A program made the position numbers and the translations under genes. From contig CAVZIJ010000003.1 in the NCBI GenBank assembly GCA_963775335.1, positions 496,001-560,000 on the forward strand: a stretch of 64,000 nucleotides of DNA. The letters run 5' to 3'. Below are positions 62,910 through 64,000 of this stretch, piece after piece. The notes beneath the pieces are model-generated. The model worked only from the letters and a program-made list of their open reading frames with translations. It searched no databases and was not told where the DNA came from. The stretch is from CAVQCX01 sp963775335 (lineage in GTDB: Bacteria > Pseudomonadota > Gammaproteobacteria > Chromatiales > Chromatiaceae). Position 1 is the first letter of the stretch; each line of letters starts with the position of its first letter.

Positions 62910-64000
62910 TCAATGGCCGGGCGGCAGGGGCGGCTGCGGGAGCAGCTCCGGGGCGAACACGCGCTCGATCGTACGCATCTCAGCGGGGGGCGCCGGGGGG
63001 AGCGGCGGTGGAGCGAAAGCGAGAGCAGCGGCTTGCGGTTGTGAAGGACTAGCGGGTGCCGGGGCTCTAGACACCTCCGGCGCTGCAGGCGCCTTCGGGC
63101 TTGTTTCCCGCGTAGGGGATGTCTCGCCCTGGGTACTGACCGTCTCCTGAGGCGCAGCAGGTGTGGTGCTCGCCGGTGGTTTCGGCGCCGCTTCGGGCGG
63201 AGTTGCGGCAGGCGGGGGAGGCGGAGCTTCTGCCTCGGTCAGCGCTTCGGGCGGCTGTGCCTCGGGCTTGGGCTCGGCGACGACGGTCCCCTGCCCCGCC
63301 GGAGCCGTTTTCGCGGCGCTCACATGGACAGGCGCCGCAGGCGATGCCGGCGCTTTCGCTACGGTGGGCGCAACCTGGGCAGCCGACTGCCCGGTCGCCT
63401 GCGTATGCTCGCTCGCGGGCGTGTGGGCCAGGGAGCGGATGTACATGAAGACCGCGACGACGATGACCAGGAAAAGGAGGATCGTGAGCGCAAAGGCTCT
63501 GCTCGAGGCGGGCTGTTCCTTCGGTACTTCTGACATGACGCTCCGCTCCGGCTCTTGAGGCAGCAGGCCCATGTCTGTCAGGCGCTGCTGGGCTTCTTGG
63601 ATAGGCTTGTTTCCCGCGGATTCCTGCGTAGCGGTGCGCTCGGGGCCGGGTGTCGATGCCTGGGACGAGGCAGCTCCGACGCTTGCGGCGGGAGCAGGTG
63701 CCGGTTCGGCAGCTACATCGGATGCCGGGCGCGACGATGAGGGAGCGGCGGAGGCAACTGGAACGGCTTTGTCGCCCGGCTCGGACGGGGGCTGGGCAGT
63801 CCCCGCTGGCGGGGAGCTTGCCGGAGAAGAGGTCTGCGCCCGCGCCTCTTCGGGCGACTCTCGCGGCGCATGCCCGGGCTCGGGAGCCACTGAAGTGACG
63901 GAATGGACCGCCGCCGCCTCGGCCGCGCCGGCGCCTGAGGCCTGTTTGTCGGCGGGCTTCTTAGCCGCAACCTTCTTGTTCGCTGGGGCCTTTTTGGCAG
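62910..64000 (-). CDS. Lys/Ala/Pro-rich single-span membrane protein, incomplete at the right edge
   Basis: The frame is open from the stop at 62910 through the right end of the window, so the start lies outside. The visible N-terminal part is histone-H1-like (AKKAPANKKVAAKKPADK), then Ser/Ala/Pro-rich, then a helix-like QEAQQRLTDMGLLPQEPE, a membrane segment (FALTILLFLVIVVAVFMYIRSL) and about 160 residues of Pro/Ala/Glu-rich sequence ending EMRTIERVFAPELLPQPP. The Pro-rich tail recalls TonB or other envelope-spanning linkers, but no TonB C-terminal domain is present. I do not recognise the family. An internal GTG start at 63890 would give 326 residues but has no better support. Confidence 0.7.
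   Translation of the reverse strand, partial: AKKAPANKKVAAKKPADKQASGAGAAEAAAVHSVTSVAPEPGHAPRESPEEARAQTSSPASSPPAGTAQPPSEPGDKAVPVASAAPSSSRPASDVAAEPAPAPAASVGAASSQASTPGPERTATQESAGNKPIQEAQQRLTDMGLLPQEPERSVMSEVPKEQPASSRAFALTILLFLVIVVAVFMYIRSLAHTPASEHTQATGQSAAQVAPTVAKAPASPAAPVHVSAAKTAPAGQGTVVAEPKPEAQPPEALTEAEAPPPPPAATPPEAAPKPPASTTPAAPQETVSTQGETSPTRETSPKAPAAPEVSRAPAPASPSQPQAAALAFAPPPLPPAPPAEMRTIERVFAPELLPQPPLPPGH

Overview
The window is 64 kb of GC-rich, densely coding gammaproteobacterial chromosome. The best guess is a purple-sulfur-bacterium-like member of the Chromatiales. The main reason is the membrane [NiFe] hydrogenase operon hynS-isp1-isp2-hynL, an arrangement known from Thiocapsa and Allochromatium. 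Other supporting features are System I cytochrome c maturation genes, LolCE/LolD, ExbBD-LpxK-KdsB and the classic rpmF-plsX-fabHDG-acpP-fabF cluster. No photosynthesis or sulfur-oxidation gene lies in the window, so the lifestyle is inferred only.

Layout. 1-2350 is a decayed accessory region: two DUF1566 (C-type-lectin-like) paralogs flank a frameshifted, truncated relic that resembles Avd, the accessory protein of diversity-generating retroelements, followed by a tyrosine-integrase fragment. 2355-5460 holds a Cys-rich secreted orphan and an exported flavoprotein. 5935-12505 (minus) carries mfd and ccmABCDE. 12712-14493 holds a sigma-54 activator and, convergent to it, what looks like an undescribed sigma-54-dependent small RNA: a palindromic enhancer-like site, a -24/-12 promoter, about 122 nt with two stem-loops, and an intrinsic terminator. 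14713-18593 (minus) holds a Rieske ferredoxin and TrpD-like pair behind a strong promoter, plus the agmatine pathway (aguB and a frameshifted aguA). 18712-29260 is envelope biogenesis (lolC/E, lolD, comEC, exbBD, lpxK, kdsB) with an exported acetolactate decarboxylase. 29298-35093 holds rne, rluC, a Gph-like phosphatase and an S49 peptidase.

35190-47755 is the hydrogenase and phosphate region. hypE stands alone. phoB-phoR-phoU follow behind a recognisable Pho box. hypD, hypB, hypA and hypC run leftward, and hynD, a HupH-like gene, hynS, isp1, isp2 and hynL run rightward from a short divergent promoter region containing a perfect inverted repeat. Together they encode the enzyme (HynSL), its membrane electron-transfer partners (Isp1/Isp2), and cofactor assembly (HypA-E), endopeptidase (HynD) and small-subunit maturation (HupH) functions. 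hypF is not present.

47780-59668 is the fatty-acid and cell-cycle core: yceF, then yceD-rpmF-plsX-fabH-fabD-fabG-acpP-fabF-pabC-mltG-tmk-holB-pilZ-ycfH. tmk carries a one-base deletion in a G run; since the gene is essential this looks like a sequence error. 59750-64000 (minus) holds a two-domain polyphosphate kinase 2, a class-V aminotransferase and the incomplete gene of a Lys/Ala/Pro-rich membrane protein running off the right edge. No tRNA, rRNA, CRISPR array or intact insertion sequence was seen.
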